Assembly (NCBI RefSeq): GCF_030209375.1
Contig: NZ_JARVSC010000002.1
Span: forward strand, 223,601-287,600
DNA length: 64,000 nt
Direction of reading: 5' to 3'
DNA from: Plantibacter sp. ME-Dv--P-122b
GTDB lineage: Bacteria > Actinomycetota > Actinomycetes > Actinomycetales > Microbacteriaceae
Position 1 is the first letter of the stretch, and the number at the start of each line of letters is the position of its first letter. The notes under the pieces are model-generated. The model made no database searches, was not told the origin of the DNA, and saw only the letters and a program-made list of their open reading frames with translations. This document shows positions 49,802-58,201 of this stretch, one piece after another. Made by a program: the position numbers and the translations under genes.

Positions 49802-51153
49802 GCGGCGACCGCCTCATCCGCCGTGACGCTCGCGCCGGCGCTCGTCGACGGTTCCTGGACCGAGAGCGCGTCGAACGCCGAGGTGAGGTCCGCGATGAGG
49901 TCGGCGACGTCCTCGATGCCGACGGACATCCGCACGAGTCCTTGGCCGATGCCGCTCGCCGCGAGCTGCTCGGCCGAACGCTGGGCGTGGGTGGTCGATG
50001 CCGGGTGGAGGATCAGTGAGCGGACGTCGCCGAGGTTCGTCATCCGTGTGAACAGGCCGACGTGGTCGATGACCGTGCGAGCTGCGTCCCGTCCGCCGTG
50101 CAGGGTGAACGAGAACACCGATCCCTGGCCATCCGGCAGGTACCGGTCCGCGAGGCGCCGGTGGGGGCTGTCGCTGAGCCCCGAGTAGTCGACCGAGGCC
50201 ACTTCCGTTCGCCCCGCCAGCCACCTCGCGATGGCGAGGGCGTTCTCGCTCTGCCGCTGGACGCGGAGCGACAGCGTCTCGATGCCCTGGGCGATGAGGA
50301 ACGCGTTGAACGGCGACGGCGTCGGCCCGAGGCGCAGCGCGACCGATGCTCTCGCATAGGCGGCAAGAGCGGCACGCCCGTCCGCCTCGACGTGGCTGAG
50401 CCCACCGAGCGCGGCGACCGGAGAGGTGAGGTGTCGGTAGCGGTCCGCGCGAGCGGACCAGTCGAACCTACCGCCGTCGATGACGACGCCGCCCAGCACG
50501 GTGCCGTGACCCGCCAGGAACTTACTGGCCGAATGGACGACGATGTCGGCGCCGTGCTCGATGGGACGCAGGAGGTAAGGCGTGGCGAAGGTGTTGTCGA
50601 CGACGAGCGGAACCCCGTGCGCATGGGCGACGTCGGCGACGAGACGGAGGTCCGTGAGGTCGTTGCGGGGGTTCGGGATGGATTCGACGAAGATCGCGCG
50701 CGTCTCGGGTCGGATGGCGCGTGCCCAGGCGTCGGTGTCGAGCGGATCGGCGACTTCGCTCGTGGTGATTCCCAGCCGACCGAAGTTCTCCGTGAAGAGG
50801 CTGCGCGAGCCCTCGTACAGACTCGGCGCGGTGAGCAGATGGTCGCCGGCCTCGAGCAGGGAGAGCAGGGCGACGCCGACGGCCGCCTGTCCGGAGCCGA
50901 GGAGCAGCGCGTCCACCCCACCCTCCAGCGCGGCGAGACGGCGCTCGACGGCGTCGATCGTCGGATTGCCGACCCGGCTGTAGCTGTATCCACCGGGGTC
51001 CGGACCGAACCGCCGCTCCGCCTCGTCGAAGTCCGTGAACACGAACCCGGCGCTCGCGTAGATCGGCATGGTCCGCGGCTGGAGCGGCGCGTCGGGTGCA
51101 CCACCGGCGTGCAGCTGTCGGGTGCTGAAGCCCCCTCGGTCCCGCTCGTGCAT
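49798..51153 (-). CDS. O-acetylhomoserine sulfhydrylase-like PLP enzyme (MetY type)
   Basis: 451 residues, in the MetY length class rather than MetB. SYSRVGNPTIDAVERRLAALEGG is the Cys/Met-metabolism PLP signature, and the PLP lysine is K211 in VVHSASKFLAGHGTVLGGVV. VESIPNPRNDLTDL follows the active-site loop pattern. GAGAGGACGAGGCG before the ATG is a good ribosome site. It would combine O-acetylhomoserine with sulfide to make homocysteine. It is cotranscribed with the DszA-type monooxygenase, suggesting use in sulfur scavenging. Confidence 0.88.
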   Translation of the reverse strand: MHERDRGGFSTRQLHAGGAPDAPLQPRTMPIYASAGFVFTDFDEAERRFGPDPGGYSYSRVGNPTIDAVERRLAALEGGVDALLLGSGQAAVGVALLSLLEAGDHLLTAPSLYEGSRSLFTENFGRLGITTSEVADPLDTDAWARAIRPETRAIFVESIPNPRNDLTDLRLVADVAHAHGVPLVVDNTFATPYLLRPIEHGADIVVHSASKFLAGHGTVLGGVVIDGGRFDWSARADRYRHLTSPVAALGGLSHVEADGRAALAAYARASVALRLGPTPSPFNAFLIAQGIETLSLRVQRQSENALAIARWLAGRTEVASVDYSGLSDSPHRRLADRYLPDGQGSVFSFTLHGGRDAARTVIDHVGLFTRMTNLGDVRSLILHPASTTHAQRSAEQLAASGIGQGLVRMSVGIEDVADLIADLTSAFDALSVQEPSTSAGASVTADEAVAA

Positions 51154-51364
51154 CGCCTCGTCCTCTCCGTCAGCTCGGCCGTCGTCGACGCCACGGCGTC
51201 GGTGACAGGCACTCTACGGTCGAGACCGGGGCGGGCACAGGAGATGACGACATGCGCGGACACAATCGGCCGGCGACGCCGCCGCCGTGGGAGGCCCCGT
51301 ACCCTGGAGAAGCGTCGGCCTCGGACTCGGTGACCGGCGCAGACGGATCGGACGAGGGGGAACC

Positions 51365-52024
51365 GTGAAAGCACTCATCGCATCGGGGAGCGGTCGGTAT
51401 GCGGATCCGTGGCACCCGTACGCGCGCACGAGCCCGCTCATTGCCGAGGTCCTGGAGACGGCCGGCTTCGCGGTCGAGATCGACGAGGACGTCGATCGTG
51501 CGATGACCCGACTCGAAGGCGTGGAGCTCCTGGTGGTCAACGCCGGCGACCCGTGGCGGTCGGAGGAGCAAGGCCGAGCGCCGACGGCCTCGATCGACGG
51601 CTTCGCGGAGGCGCTCGGTCGGGGCGTCGGGGTGCTCGCGATGCACGCGGCGCTCGCTTCACTGCGCGACTACCCGGACTGGGCGCCGACGATCGGAGCG
51701 TTGTGGCTGCCCGGCGTGTCCTGGCATCCGCCGATGGGCCCGACGATCGTCCGCGGCCTGGCGTCACCCGAAGGCGGACCGCTCGGCGACATCCCCGTAG
51801 ACGACGAACAGTACCTCCGGCTGCAGCCCGTCGGTCGCAGCACCACGGTCGCCGAGCACGACGTCGACGGCGAGCGGTTCCCTGCGGTGTGGGTGCGCGA
51901 GGTGGGGCCCTCCCGGGTCGCCGTCGACGCACTCGGACACGACGAGCGTTCCTACGCCTCGGCGGAGCACCGTGCCCTGCTCGCGACGCTGGCACGGTGG
52001 GCGGCCCGGGCGACCTCAGCGTGA
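51365..52024 (+). CDS. ThuA-like domain protein
   Basis: 219 residues from a GTG with GAGGGGGAACC upstream. The fold is glutamine-amidotransferase-like: MKALIASGSGRYADPWHPYA at the start, LLVVNAGDPWR, a GRGVGVLAMHAALASLRDYPDW loop where related proteins have a histidine-bearing nucleophile elbow, and DDEQYLRLQP. ThuA-like proteins occur in carbohydrate loci and their biochemical role is unsettled. Nothing neighbouring defines a pathway. Confidence 0.75.
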   Translation: MKALIASGSGRYADPWHPYARTSPLIAEVLETAGFAVEIDEDVDRAMTRLEGVELLVVNAGDPWRSEEQGRAPTASIDGFAEALGRGVGVLAMHAALASLRDYPDWAPTIGALWLPGVSWHPPMGPTIVRGLASPEGGPLGDIPVDDEQYLRLQPVGRSTTVAEHDVDGERFPAVWVREVGPSRVAVDALGHDERSYASAEHRALLATLARWAARATSA

Positions 52025-52216
52025 TCCGTCACGGATCCTCGACCGGCTTCGTCTGTGTCGCGACCACCGCCGGCGCAAGCCCCCGTCGTACGGGAGTCGC
52101 GTGTCTTGGCCGGGTCTATGCTCCTGTTCGGGGCTGCGAGCGACCATGACCGCCGGCCGCGGCCCGCGTCAGGAATCGGAACCTCGAGAAAGCCGCACCA
52201 CGTGTCACAGGACCTC

Positions 52217-52552
52217 ATGTCACCGGAGAACAACGTCCAGCGCATCATGCGCACCGGAACCGTCTGGTTCGGCGTCGCGGTCGGGAGCACCGCGATCGTC
52301 CTCGGTCTCCTCCTCAGCTCAGGCTGGCGGCCGGCGGTCCTCGCCGAAGGACTCCGCGTGGTCTGGTGGTGCTGCTCGGTCATCGTGGGGTTGAGCATCG
52401 GCCTGCTGGGCTGGTCCGGGTGCCCGATCCTGGAGGTGGACGTCCCGACGGCGTCCCGGAACAAGTCGCTGACCATGCAGCTCGGGACGATGCTCTTCAT
52501 CCTCGGGAGCCTCGGCGCCATGTTCACCGTGTTGGCCGGGTCGCCGAGCTGA
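52217..52552 (+). CDS. small membrane protein of unknown function
   Basis: 111 residues. The ATG at 52217 follows AGGACCTC; a GTG five codons earlier (52202) is the alternative. Three hydrophobic stretches are seen: GTVWFGVAVGSTAIVLGLLL, VVWWCCSVIVGLSIGLLGW and LGTMLFILGSLGAMFTVLAG. A CC pair lies in the second helix, and GCPILEVD in the following loop. I do not recognise the family. It is flanked by the ThuA-like and luciferase-like genes without overlap. Confidence 0.65.
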   Translation: MSPENNVQRIMRTGTVWFGVAVGSTAIVLGLLLSSGWRPAVLAEGLRVVWWCCSVIVGLSIGLLGWSGCPILEVDVPTASRNKSLTMQLGTMLFILGSLGAMFTVLAGSPS

Positions 52553-52612
52553 CACCCGCGGCGCGGGCACATCCTGCTCCGGCGGCGGCGTCGTCGGACC
52601 GGAGCGGCGTCG

Positions 52613-52618
52613 TAGAGT
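52613..52618 (+). promoter_or_regulatory. -10 box TAGAGT of a leaderless promoter
   Basis: TAGAGT, six bases, then the ATG at 52625 of the luciferase-like oxidoreductase. Confidence 0.5.
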
Positions 52619-52624
52619 CGATGC

Positions 52625-53668
52625 ATGGCCCGATCCTCAGCACCGCTCCGCAGACTCGGCTTCCTCACGATGGGTCTGTTCGACCCCGAGGAGCCGGCGG
52701 CCGGGCACGAGGCGACCCTGCAGCTCATCGAGCTCGGTGAACGTCTCGGGTTCGACAGCGCCTGGCTGCGGCACCGGCACCTGCAGTTCGGCATCTCCTC
52801 GCCGGTCGCCGTCCTCGCGGCGGCGACGCAGCGCACGAAGCGCATCGCGCTCGGCACCGCGGTCACTCCACTCGGCGCGGAGAACCCCTTCCGGCTCGCG
52901 GAGGACCTGGGCACGGTCGACGTCCTCTCGGGCGGCAGGCTGCTACCCGGCTTCAGCACCGGGGAGCCGATGCGGTTCGACGCCTTCAAGCACGCGATCT
53001 ATCCGTCCACCCTCGACCAGGAGGACCTCGGCTACGACCGCGTCCTGCGCCTGCGCTCCTTCATCCGCGGCGACGTCGTCAGCGACAACGCCGGTCGTGA
53101 GGGCCAGGAGGACTACTCCTCACGGGTCGAGCCGCATGCCGACGGTCTGGCGGAGCGGCTCTGGTACGGAGCCGGCAGCCTGCGGTCGGCCGGTTGGGCC
53201 GGTGAGCAGTCCTTCAACCTGCTCACGAGCAGCGTCATCGCCGCCGAGGACGGCACGACGGACTTCGCCGCGAACCAGGCCGCCCAGGTGCGTCGGTTCC
53301 GAGAACTCCACCCGGCGGGTGAGCGGGCCCGCGTGTCGCAGGGGCTCGTGGTGATCCCGACGGACTCGGCGACGGCTTCCCAGCGCGCCCGGTACCACGA
53401 GTACGTCGACTCGAGACGACACCGGGTCGGCGTCGCCCACGGGCCGCGGCGGATGCTCTTCGCGGAGGACCTCGTCGGCAGCAGTGCGGAGATCGCCGAG
53501 CGGCTGCACGAGCACGCCGGTTTCCAGGAGGTCGACGAGGTCGCCTTCGCGCTCCCGTTCACGCTCGAACCGGACGACTACACGCAGCTGCTCACCGACA
53601 TCGCCGGCGCGCTCGGGCCCGCCCTCGGCTGGCGACCGGCCGCGGACGGGGAGTCGCGTCCGGCCTGA
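52625..53668 (+). CDS. LLM-class flavin-dependent oxidoreductase (luciferase-like)
   Basis: 347 residues, bacterial-luciferase-like TIM barrel. FLTMGLFDPEEPAAGHEATLQLIELGERLGFDSAWL at the start, TKRIALGTAVTPLGAENPFRLAEDLGTVDVLSGGRLLPGFSTGEP in the FMN-binding core, and VSQGLVVIPTDSA near the end are typical of the family. It probably uses FMNH2 or F420-type cofactors; which one cannot be told. The start has a TAGAGT box 6 nt upstream and no ribosome site; another ATG 4 nt earlier is out of frame. The substrate is unknown. Confidence 0.82.
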   Translation: MARSSAPLRRLGFLTMGLFDPEEPAAGHEATLQLIELGERLGFDSAWLRHRHLQFGISSPVAVLAAATQRTKRIALGTAVTPLGAENPFRLAEDLGTVDVLSGGRLLPGFSTGEPMRFDAFKHAIYPSTLDQEDLGYDRVLRLRSFIRGDVVSDNAGREGQEDYSSRVEPHADGLAERLWYGAGSLRSAGWAGEQSFNLLTSSVIAAEDGTTDFAANQAAQVRRFRELHPAGERARVSQGLVVIPTDSATASQRARYHEYVDSRRHRVGVAHGPRRMLFAEDLVGSSAEIAERLHEHAGFQEVDEVAFALPFTLEPDDYTQLLTDIAGALGPALGWRPAADGESRPA

Positions 53669-53701
53669 GCGGACCGGTCGGAGACGGCTTCCGGTCGCGC
53701 G

Positions 53702-53707
53702 TACAGT
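53702..53707 (+). promoter_or_regulatory. -10 box TACAGT of a leaderless promoter
   Basis: TACAGT, six bases, then the ATG at 53714 of the SGNH-hydrolase gene. Confidence 0.5.
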
Positions 53708-53713
53708 GCAGGT

Positions 53714-54490
53714 ATGACGCAGCACGGGTTCAGACGGTACGTGGCCATCGGCGACAGCTTCAGTGAGGGATACGGGGATGTCCGAGAGGACGGCTCCCTT
53801 CGCGGGTGGGCGGACTTCGTGGCCCTCGGTCTCGCCCGGGCGTCCACGGAGACCGTCAGCTACGCGAACCTCGCCATCCGGGGCCGGAAGCTCCTGCCGA
53901 TCCTCGCCGAACAACTCGACCGCGCGATCGCGATGGGTCCGGACCTCGTCAGCTTCAACGGCGGCGGCAACGACATCATGCGTCCGCGGGTGTCGATCGA
54001 CGGCGTCGCCGACCGCTTGGACGGGGCGGTCGAGCGCCTGCGTGCCGGGGGAGCCCACGTGCTGCTGCTGAGCGGGGCGAACCCCTCGGCTCACATCCCG
54101 ATGGGTTCGCTCCTCGCCCGCCGCGGGGAGCAGTTGGCCCAGGCCGTGCGGGTGCGGTATCCGCGTGACGGGGTGACCTTCGTCGACAACTGGGCCGATC
54201 ATACCCTCGCCGACCTCCGGTACTGGTCGGTGGACCGTCTGCACCTCAACGCCCTCGGCCATGCCCGGGTGGCGAGCAACGTGCTGACGGCGCTCGACGT
54301 GCCGGTCCCCGAGGAGTGGGGGATCGACGATGTCGCTGCGGCGCCGCCCGGTCCGCGTCAACGTCGCACGGCGGCCTACTACCGCGAGCACGTGCTGCCC
54401 TGGATCGGGCGCCGTTTGACCGGTCGGTCCTCGGGTGACGGTCGCGAACCGAAGATCGCCGAGCTGCAGCCGGTCGACACCCGCGGCTGA
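53714..54490 (+). CDS. SGNH/GDSL hydrolase family protein
   Basis: 258 residues, no signal peptide. The catalytic set is complete: serine in YVAIGDSFSEGYGD (about residue 14), the GGGNDIM block with the oxyanion Asn, and the Asp-His pair in VDRLHLNALGHARVA. The position in the cytoplasm suggests an esterase or deacetylase acting on small acylated compounds, or sugars. It converges on the sulfite-oxidase-fold gene with a 24-bp gap. The extended basic C-terminal tail (RIGRRLTGRSSGD-like) is not conserved in the core family as far as I can tell. Confidence 0.87.
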   Translation: MTQHGFRRYVAIGDSFSEGYGDVREDGSLRGWADFVALGLARASTETVSYANLAIRGRKLLPILAEQLDRAIAMGPDLVSFNGGGNDIMRPRVSIDGVADRLDGAVERLRAGGAHVLLLSGANPSAHIPMGSLLARRGEQLAQAVRVRYPRDGVTFVDNWADHTLADLRYWSVDRLHLNALGHARVASNVLTALDVPVPEEWGIDDVAAAPPGPRQRRTAAYYREHVLPWIGRRLTGRSSGDGREPKIAELQPVDTRG

Positions 54491-54514
54491 CCGGTCTCGA
54501 TCAGCCGCGAAGCA

Positions 54515-56086
54515 TCAGCCGACGCGGACGAGCGTGCGCTGCCAACCGGAGGATCCGTTGGGAGCGATTGGCGCCTGCTCCTCGATCTGGAGGTTCCCGG
54601 CCTTGTCGGTCGCACGGACGGCGACGTAGTGCGTCCCGGCGGTCGCCTCCCAGTCCATCCACCACTGCACCCAGGTGTCGTCGTTGATGGCGGTCGTGAG
54701 GTTGACGCTCTGCCAGTCGCCGTTGTCGATGCTGACCTCGACCTTGGCGATCCCGACCGTCTGGGCCCAGGCGACACCCGCGATCTTCGCCGGTCCGGCC
54801 GGCAGCTGCTTATCGATCCGCGGTGTGTCGATCCGCGAGGAGAGTTTGATCGGCGCCTTCGCGTCGTATCCGCGCGGGGTCCAGTAGGCCTCGTCCTTGT
54901 CGAAGGTCGTGACCGTCAGCTTCGTCAGCCACTTGGTCGCCGACACGTAGCCGTAGAGGCCCGGGACGACCATGCGCACGGGGAAACCGTGCTCGAGCGG
55001 CAGGGGCTCGCCGTTCATCGCCACGGCGAGGATCGCGTCCAGGTTCGGGTCGGTGAGCGACTCGATCGGCGTGCTCGCCGTGAACCCGTCCACGCTCGTG
55101 GACAGGACCATGTCGGCCTTCGAGTCCGGCATCGCCCGCTTGAGGACGTCGCGCACCGGGACACCGAGCCACTTCGCGTTGCCCAGCAGGTTGCCGCCCA
55201 CCTCGTTCGAGACGCAGGTCATGGTGATGACGTATTCGTCGAGACCCATGGCGAGGAGTTCCTCGAAGGTGATCTGCACCTGCTCGCCGACCATGCCGTC
55301 GATCGTGAGCGTCCAGGTGGCCGGGTCGACCGTCGGCACGGTCAGCGCGGTGTCGACGCGGTAGAACTTGTCGTTCGGTGTGAAGAGCGGGCTGAGGCCG
55401 TCGACGTCCGCCTCGGCTCCGTCGGGGATCATGACGGTCGACTTCGGCGCCGGGAGCTTGAGGGCGTCACGGACAGCCGTGATCGACGAGGTGGTGACGT
55501 TCACGAGGCGTGCGCCCACGCCGACGACGACGGCACCGGCCGCCGCGATGCCGGCCACGCGGAAGAACCCTCGGCGGTCGAACGCCGCGCGCTCGTCGTC
55601 CGATCCGTTCGCGGCTCGCTTCGGCAGGCGGCGACTCAGGATGATGAGGATCACGACGCCGGCCGCGAGCCCGAGGATCACCGGGACGACGGCGAGCGGA
55701 GTGGCACCGGCGCGGGTGACGGTCGTCGCACCGGCGAAGACGCCGGCCGCGACGAGCACCACGACACCGAGCGGTGGACGGATCTGCTGCAGGATCCCGG
55801 CGATCGCCGCGGCGATCACGACGGCGACCCCGAGGCTCACGAGGAGGAAGATCTTGTCGTTGCTGCCGAAGGTCTCGATCGCGAACTCCTTCGCCCACCG
55901 CGGGACGATGTCGATGACGAACGACCCGACGGTGAGGAGGGGACTGCTGCCTCGGGCGAACAACAGCGCCGCCAGCTCGGCGATCGCGAGGAACACCGCT
56001 GCTGCGACGATGCCGGACAGTGCTGCCGCGAACCAGACGAGACGTCGTCCGCTCCGAGTGGTGCCGGTCTGGTGGTTCGATGGCAT
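54515..56086 (-). CDS. membrane-anchored molybdopterin-dependent oxidoreductase (sulfite oxidase fold)
   Basis: 523 residues. About 190 N-terminal residues hold four to five hydrophobic helices, including LVWFAAALSGIVAAAVFLAIAELAALLF. The rest is a sulfite-oxidase-type molybdopterin domain with the Mo-ligand cysteine at about C291 in VITMTCVSNEVGGNLLGN, and GEPLPLEHGFPVRMVVPGLYG. A C-terminal dimerisation domain (AGVAWAQTVGIAKVEVSIDNGDW) follows. GGAG lies near the ATG. The active site is expected outside the membrane. The electron donor could be sulfite or another oxyanion; no heme or quinone partner gene is adjacent. Confidence 0.88.
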   Translation of the reverse strand: MPSNHQTGTTRSGRRLVWFAAALSGIVAAAVFLAIAELAALLFARGSSPLLTVGSFVIDIVPRWAKEFAIETFGSNDKIFLLVSLGVAVVIAAAIAGILQQIRPPLGVVVLVAAGVFAGATTVTRAGATPLAVVPVILGLAAGVVILIILSRRLPKRAANGSDDERAAFDRRGFFRVAGIAAAGAVVVGVGARLVNVTTSSITAVRDALKLPAPKSTVMIPDGAEADVDGLSPLFTPNDKFYRVDTALTVPTVDPATWTLTIDGMVGEQVQITFEELLAMGLDEYVITMTCVSNEVGGNLLGNAKWLGVPVRDVLKRAMPDSKADMVLSTSVDGFTASTPIESLTDPNLDAILAVAMNGEPLPLEHGFPVRMVVPGLYGYVSATKWLTKLTVTTFDKDEAYWTPRGYDAKAPIKLSSRIDTPRIDKQLPAGPAKIAGVAWAQTVGIAKVEVSIDNGDWQSVNLTTAINDDTWVQWWMDWEATAGTHYVAVRATDKAGNLQIEEQAPIAPNGSSGWQRTLVRVG

Positions 56087-56176
56087 GTGCTACTCCCTGA
56101 TCGTGGCTCGACAGGAGTTCGGAGCACTGCCCGGATCAGACGGGTCGGATCCGCCGTCCGCCTGTCGTCTCGGCCA

Positions 56177-56821
56177 TCAGGCCGTCGAGACGGCCAGTCG
56201 CAGCCCCGTCTCGGACGCGAGCCGGAGGGCCTCGTCGAACTCCTGCTCGCCGCGTTCGCGCTGCGCTGCGAGCGCCGGGTCGCGGTCGGCGAGGGTCAGA
56301 CTCGTCGTGATGATGTGGACGTCCATGCCGAGCGCTCCACCGAACAGCGTCCGCAGTGCCGGCACCTCGTGATCCCAGCCCTCGGTCGGGCTACCCGCGT
56401 CGTAGGCGATCCCGCGGCTGGTGGCGATGACGACCGGCCGGCCGGTGAGCGCTCCCGTATCCGCGGAGGTGACACCCGGCACGTGGATGTGGTCGATCCA
56501 GGCCTTGAGCGACGACGGGATCGAGAAGTTGTAGAGCGGCGCACCGATCACGACGATGTCGGCGCCGAGCAGCTCGTCGAGCAGGACGCGCTGGAGGGCC
56601 TCGGCCTCGGCGGGCGGGTTCGCACCGGGGTGGCGGTCGGCCGGTGCCCAGTGGAGACTCGCGTCGGCGAGGTGGGGGATCGGATCCAGGTGCAGGTCGC
56701 GACGGACGACGATGCCGGTGGGGTCGGCGGTCACCCAGGCGTCCACGACGGCTTGCGAGAGCCGGCGGGACCGGGAGGTGTCGAGATCGGCTGAGGAGTC
56801 GAGATGCAGGAGGGTGGGCAT
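56177..56821 (-). CDS. FMN-dependent NADH-azoreductase-like flavoprotein
   Basis: 214 residues with a flavodoxin-like fold. TLLHLDSSADLDTSRSRRLSQAVVDAW binds the flavin phosphate, DIVVIGAPLYNFSIPSSLKAWIDHI is the strongly conserved AzoR/MdaB-type segment, and the VIATSRG strand follows. These enzymes reduce quinones, azo dyes and nitro compounds with NADH. TAGCGT sits 6 nt before the ATG with no ribosome site. It is divergent from kynureninase, with a dyad lying between the two. Confidence 0.87.
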   Translation of the reverse strand: MPTLLHLDSSADLDTSRSRRLSQAVVDAWVTADPTGIVVRRDLHLDPIPHLADASLHWAPADRHPGANPPAEAEALQRVLLDELLGADIVVIGAPLYNFSIPSSLKAWIDHIHVPGVTSADTGALTGRPVVIATSRGIAYDAGSPTEGWDHEVPALRTLFGGALGMDVHIITTSLTLADRDPALAAQRERGEQEFDEALRLASETGLRLAVSTA

Positions 56822-56827
56822 GCGGCA

Positions 56828-56833
56828 ACGCTA
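56828..56833 (-). promoter_or_regulatory. -10 box TAGCGT of a leaderless promoter
   Basis: On the minus strand TAGCGT is followed by six bases and then the ATG of the azoreductase-like gene at 56821. Confidence 0.5.
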
Positions 56834-56874
56834 GCAAGCCGGGTCCCGTCCACTTCCTTGCGGCGCGCACTGGT

Positions 56875-56887
56875 GACGGTTACCGTC
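56875..56887. promoter_or_regulatory. perfect dyad GACGGT-T-ACCGTC over the kynureninase -10 region
   Basis: Two exact 6-bp inverted arms around one base. It ends 5 nt before the kynU ATG and covers the TACCGT box (56881-56886) that stands six bases before that ATG. A regulator bound here would block the presumed leaderless promoter. It could alternatively be chance. Confidence 0.5.
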
Positions 56888-56892
56888 GCAGG

Positions 56893-58191
56893 ATGGTCGA
56901 CGCCCCAGCCCCCACCACGTCCGCCCGCCAGGACGCACGCGTCCTCGACGAGGCCGACCCGCTCGCGGAACACCGCGCGGCGTTCGTCCCGGCCGAGGGC
57001 GTCGTCGCCTACCTCGACGGGAACTCCCTGGGGCGGCCGTTGCGGGCCACGGCGGAGCGGCTGCAATCGTTCATCGCGGAGGAATGGGGGACGAGGCTCA
57101 TCCGCTCGTGGGACGACCGCTGGTTCGAGCTGCCGCTGACGCTCGGCGACCGCCTGGGATCGGTCGTGCTCGGCGCAGCACCCGGCCAGACGGTCGTCGC
57201 CGACTCGACGACCGTGCTGCTGTACAAGCTGATCCGCGCGGCGGTCGACGCGACCTCGTCGGCTGGAGGAGCTACTCCGCGCGACGAGCTCGTGATCGAT
57301 GCGGGGAACTTCCCGACGGACCGCTTCGTGATCGAGGGGATCGCCGCTGAGCGCGGTCTGCGTGTGCGATGGATCGATGCCGATCCGATCCACGGTGTCG
57401 CCGTGCACCAGCTGCGCGAGGTGGTCCACCAGCGGACCGCACTCGTCGTGCTCAGTCAGGTCGACTACCGGTCCGGAGCGCTGCTCGGCGTCGAGGAGCT
57501 GACCGCGATCGCGCATCAGGCGGGAGCACTCGTCCTCTGGGACCTGTGCCACTCCGCCGGCGCGGTCCCGATCGAGCTCGAAGAGTGGGGCGTCGACCTC
57601 GCGGTGGGCTGCTCCTACAAGTACCTCGGCGGCGGGCCCGGCGCTCCGGCCTTCGCCTACGTCGCTGCGCGCCATCAGGACCGGCTCCTCCAGCCCATCC
57701 AGGGGTGGATGGGCGCCGCGGACGTCTTCGCCATGGCCGACGCCTATCAGCCGGCCGTCGGGATGCGCCGGTTCCTCAGCGGGACGCCACCGATCGTGGG
57801 CATGCTGCCACTCGAGGACTCCCTGACGCTCATCGAGTCCGCCGGGGTCGCCGCCATCCGGGCGAAGTCCGTGGCGCTCACCACGTTCGCGATCTCCTGG
57901 GCCGACGAGCACCTCGCGGGCGCCGGTGTCAGGGTGATGACCCCTCGTGAAGCGACGCGTCGCGGTGGTCATGTGACGCTCGGTCACCCGTCGTTCCGCG
58001 AGATCACCCCGCTGCTCTGGAATGCGGGCGTGATCCCCGATTTCCGGCACCCGGACGGGCTCCGCGTCGGGCTCTCGCCCTTGAGTTCCGGCTTCGTCGA
58101 GCTCGAACTCGGGCTGATCCGGATCGCCGAGGCCGTCCACCGGTCGACGGCCTCTCACGGCTCCACCCCGCCTGGCGGAGGTCCGTCGTAG
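56893..58191 (+). CDS. kynU: kynureninase
   Basis: 432 residues, standard length. VAYLDGNSLGRPLRATAERLQSFIAEEW at the start and the PLP-lysine K243 in LAVGCSYKYLGGGPGAPAFAYV are diagnostic; LWDLCHSAGAVPIEL holds the PLP-binding Asp. The enzyme cleaves L-kynurenine to anthranilate (or 3-hydroxykynurenine to 3-hydroxyanthranilate) in tryptophan breakdown. No tryptophan dioxygenase or formamidase is encoded in the window, so its supply of kynurenine must come from genes elsewhere or from outside. The start lies 6 nt behind TACCGT in a leaderless arrangement. Confidence 0.93.
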   Translation: MVDAPAPTTSARQDARVLDEADPLAEHRAAFVPAEGVVAYLDGNSLGRPLRATAERLQSFIAEEWGTRLIRSWDDRWFELPLTLGDRLGSVVLGAAPGQTVVADSTTVLLYKLIRAAVDATSSAGGATPRDELVIDAGNFPTDRFVIEGIAAERGLRVRWIDADPIHGVAVHQLREVVHQRTALVVLSQVDYRSGALLGVEELTAIAHQAGALVLWDLCHSAGAVPIELEEWGVDLAVGCSYKYLGGGPGAPAFAYVAARHQDRLLQPIQGWMGAADVFAMADAYQPAVGMRRFLSGTPPIVGMLPLEDSLTLIESAGVAAIRAKSVALTTFAISWADEHLAGAGVRVMTPREATRRGGHVTLGHPSFREITPLLWNAGVIPDFRHPDGLRVGLSPLSSGFVELELGLIRIAEAVHRSTASHGSTPPGGGPS

Positions 58192-58194
58192 GCT
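58189..58194 (+). promoter_or_regulatory. -10 box TAGGCT overlapping the kynU stop codon
   Basis: TAGGCT begins with the TAG stop of kynU and stands 7 nt before the aldose-epimerase ATG at 58202. This suggests a separate leaderless promoter for the epimerase. Confidence 0.5.
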
Positions 58195-58201
58195 TGGCGG
58201 C

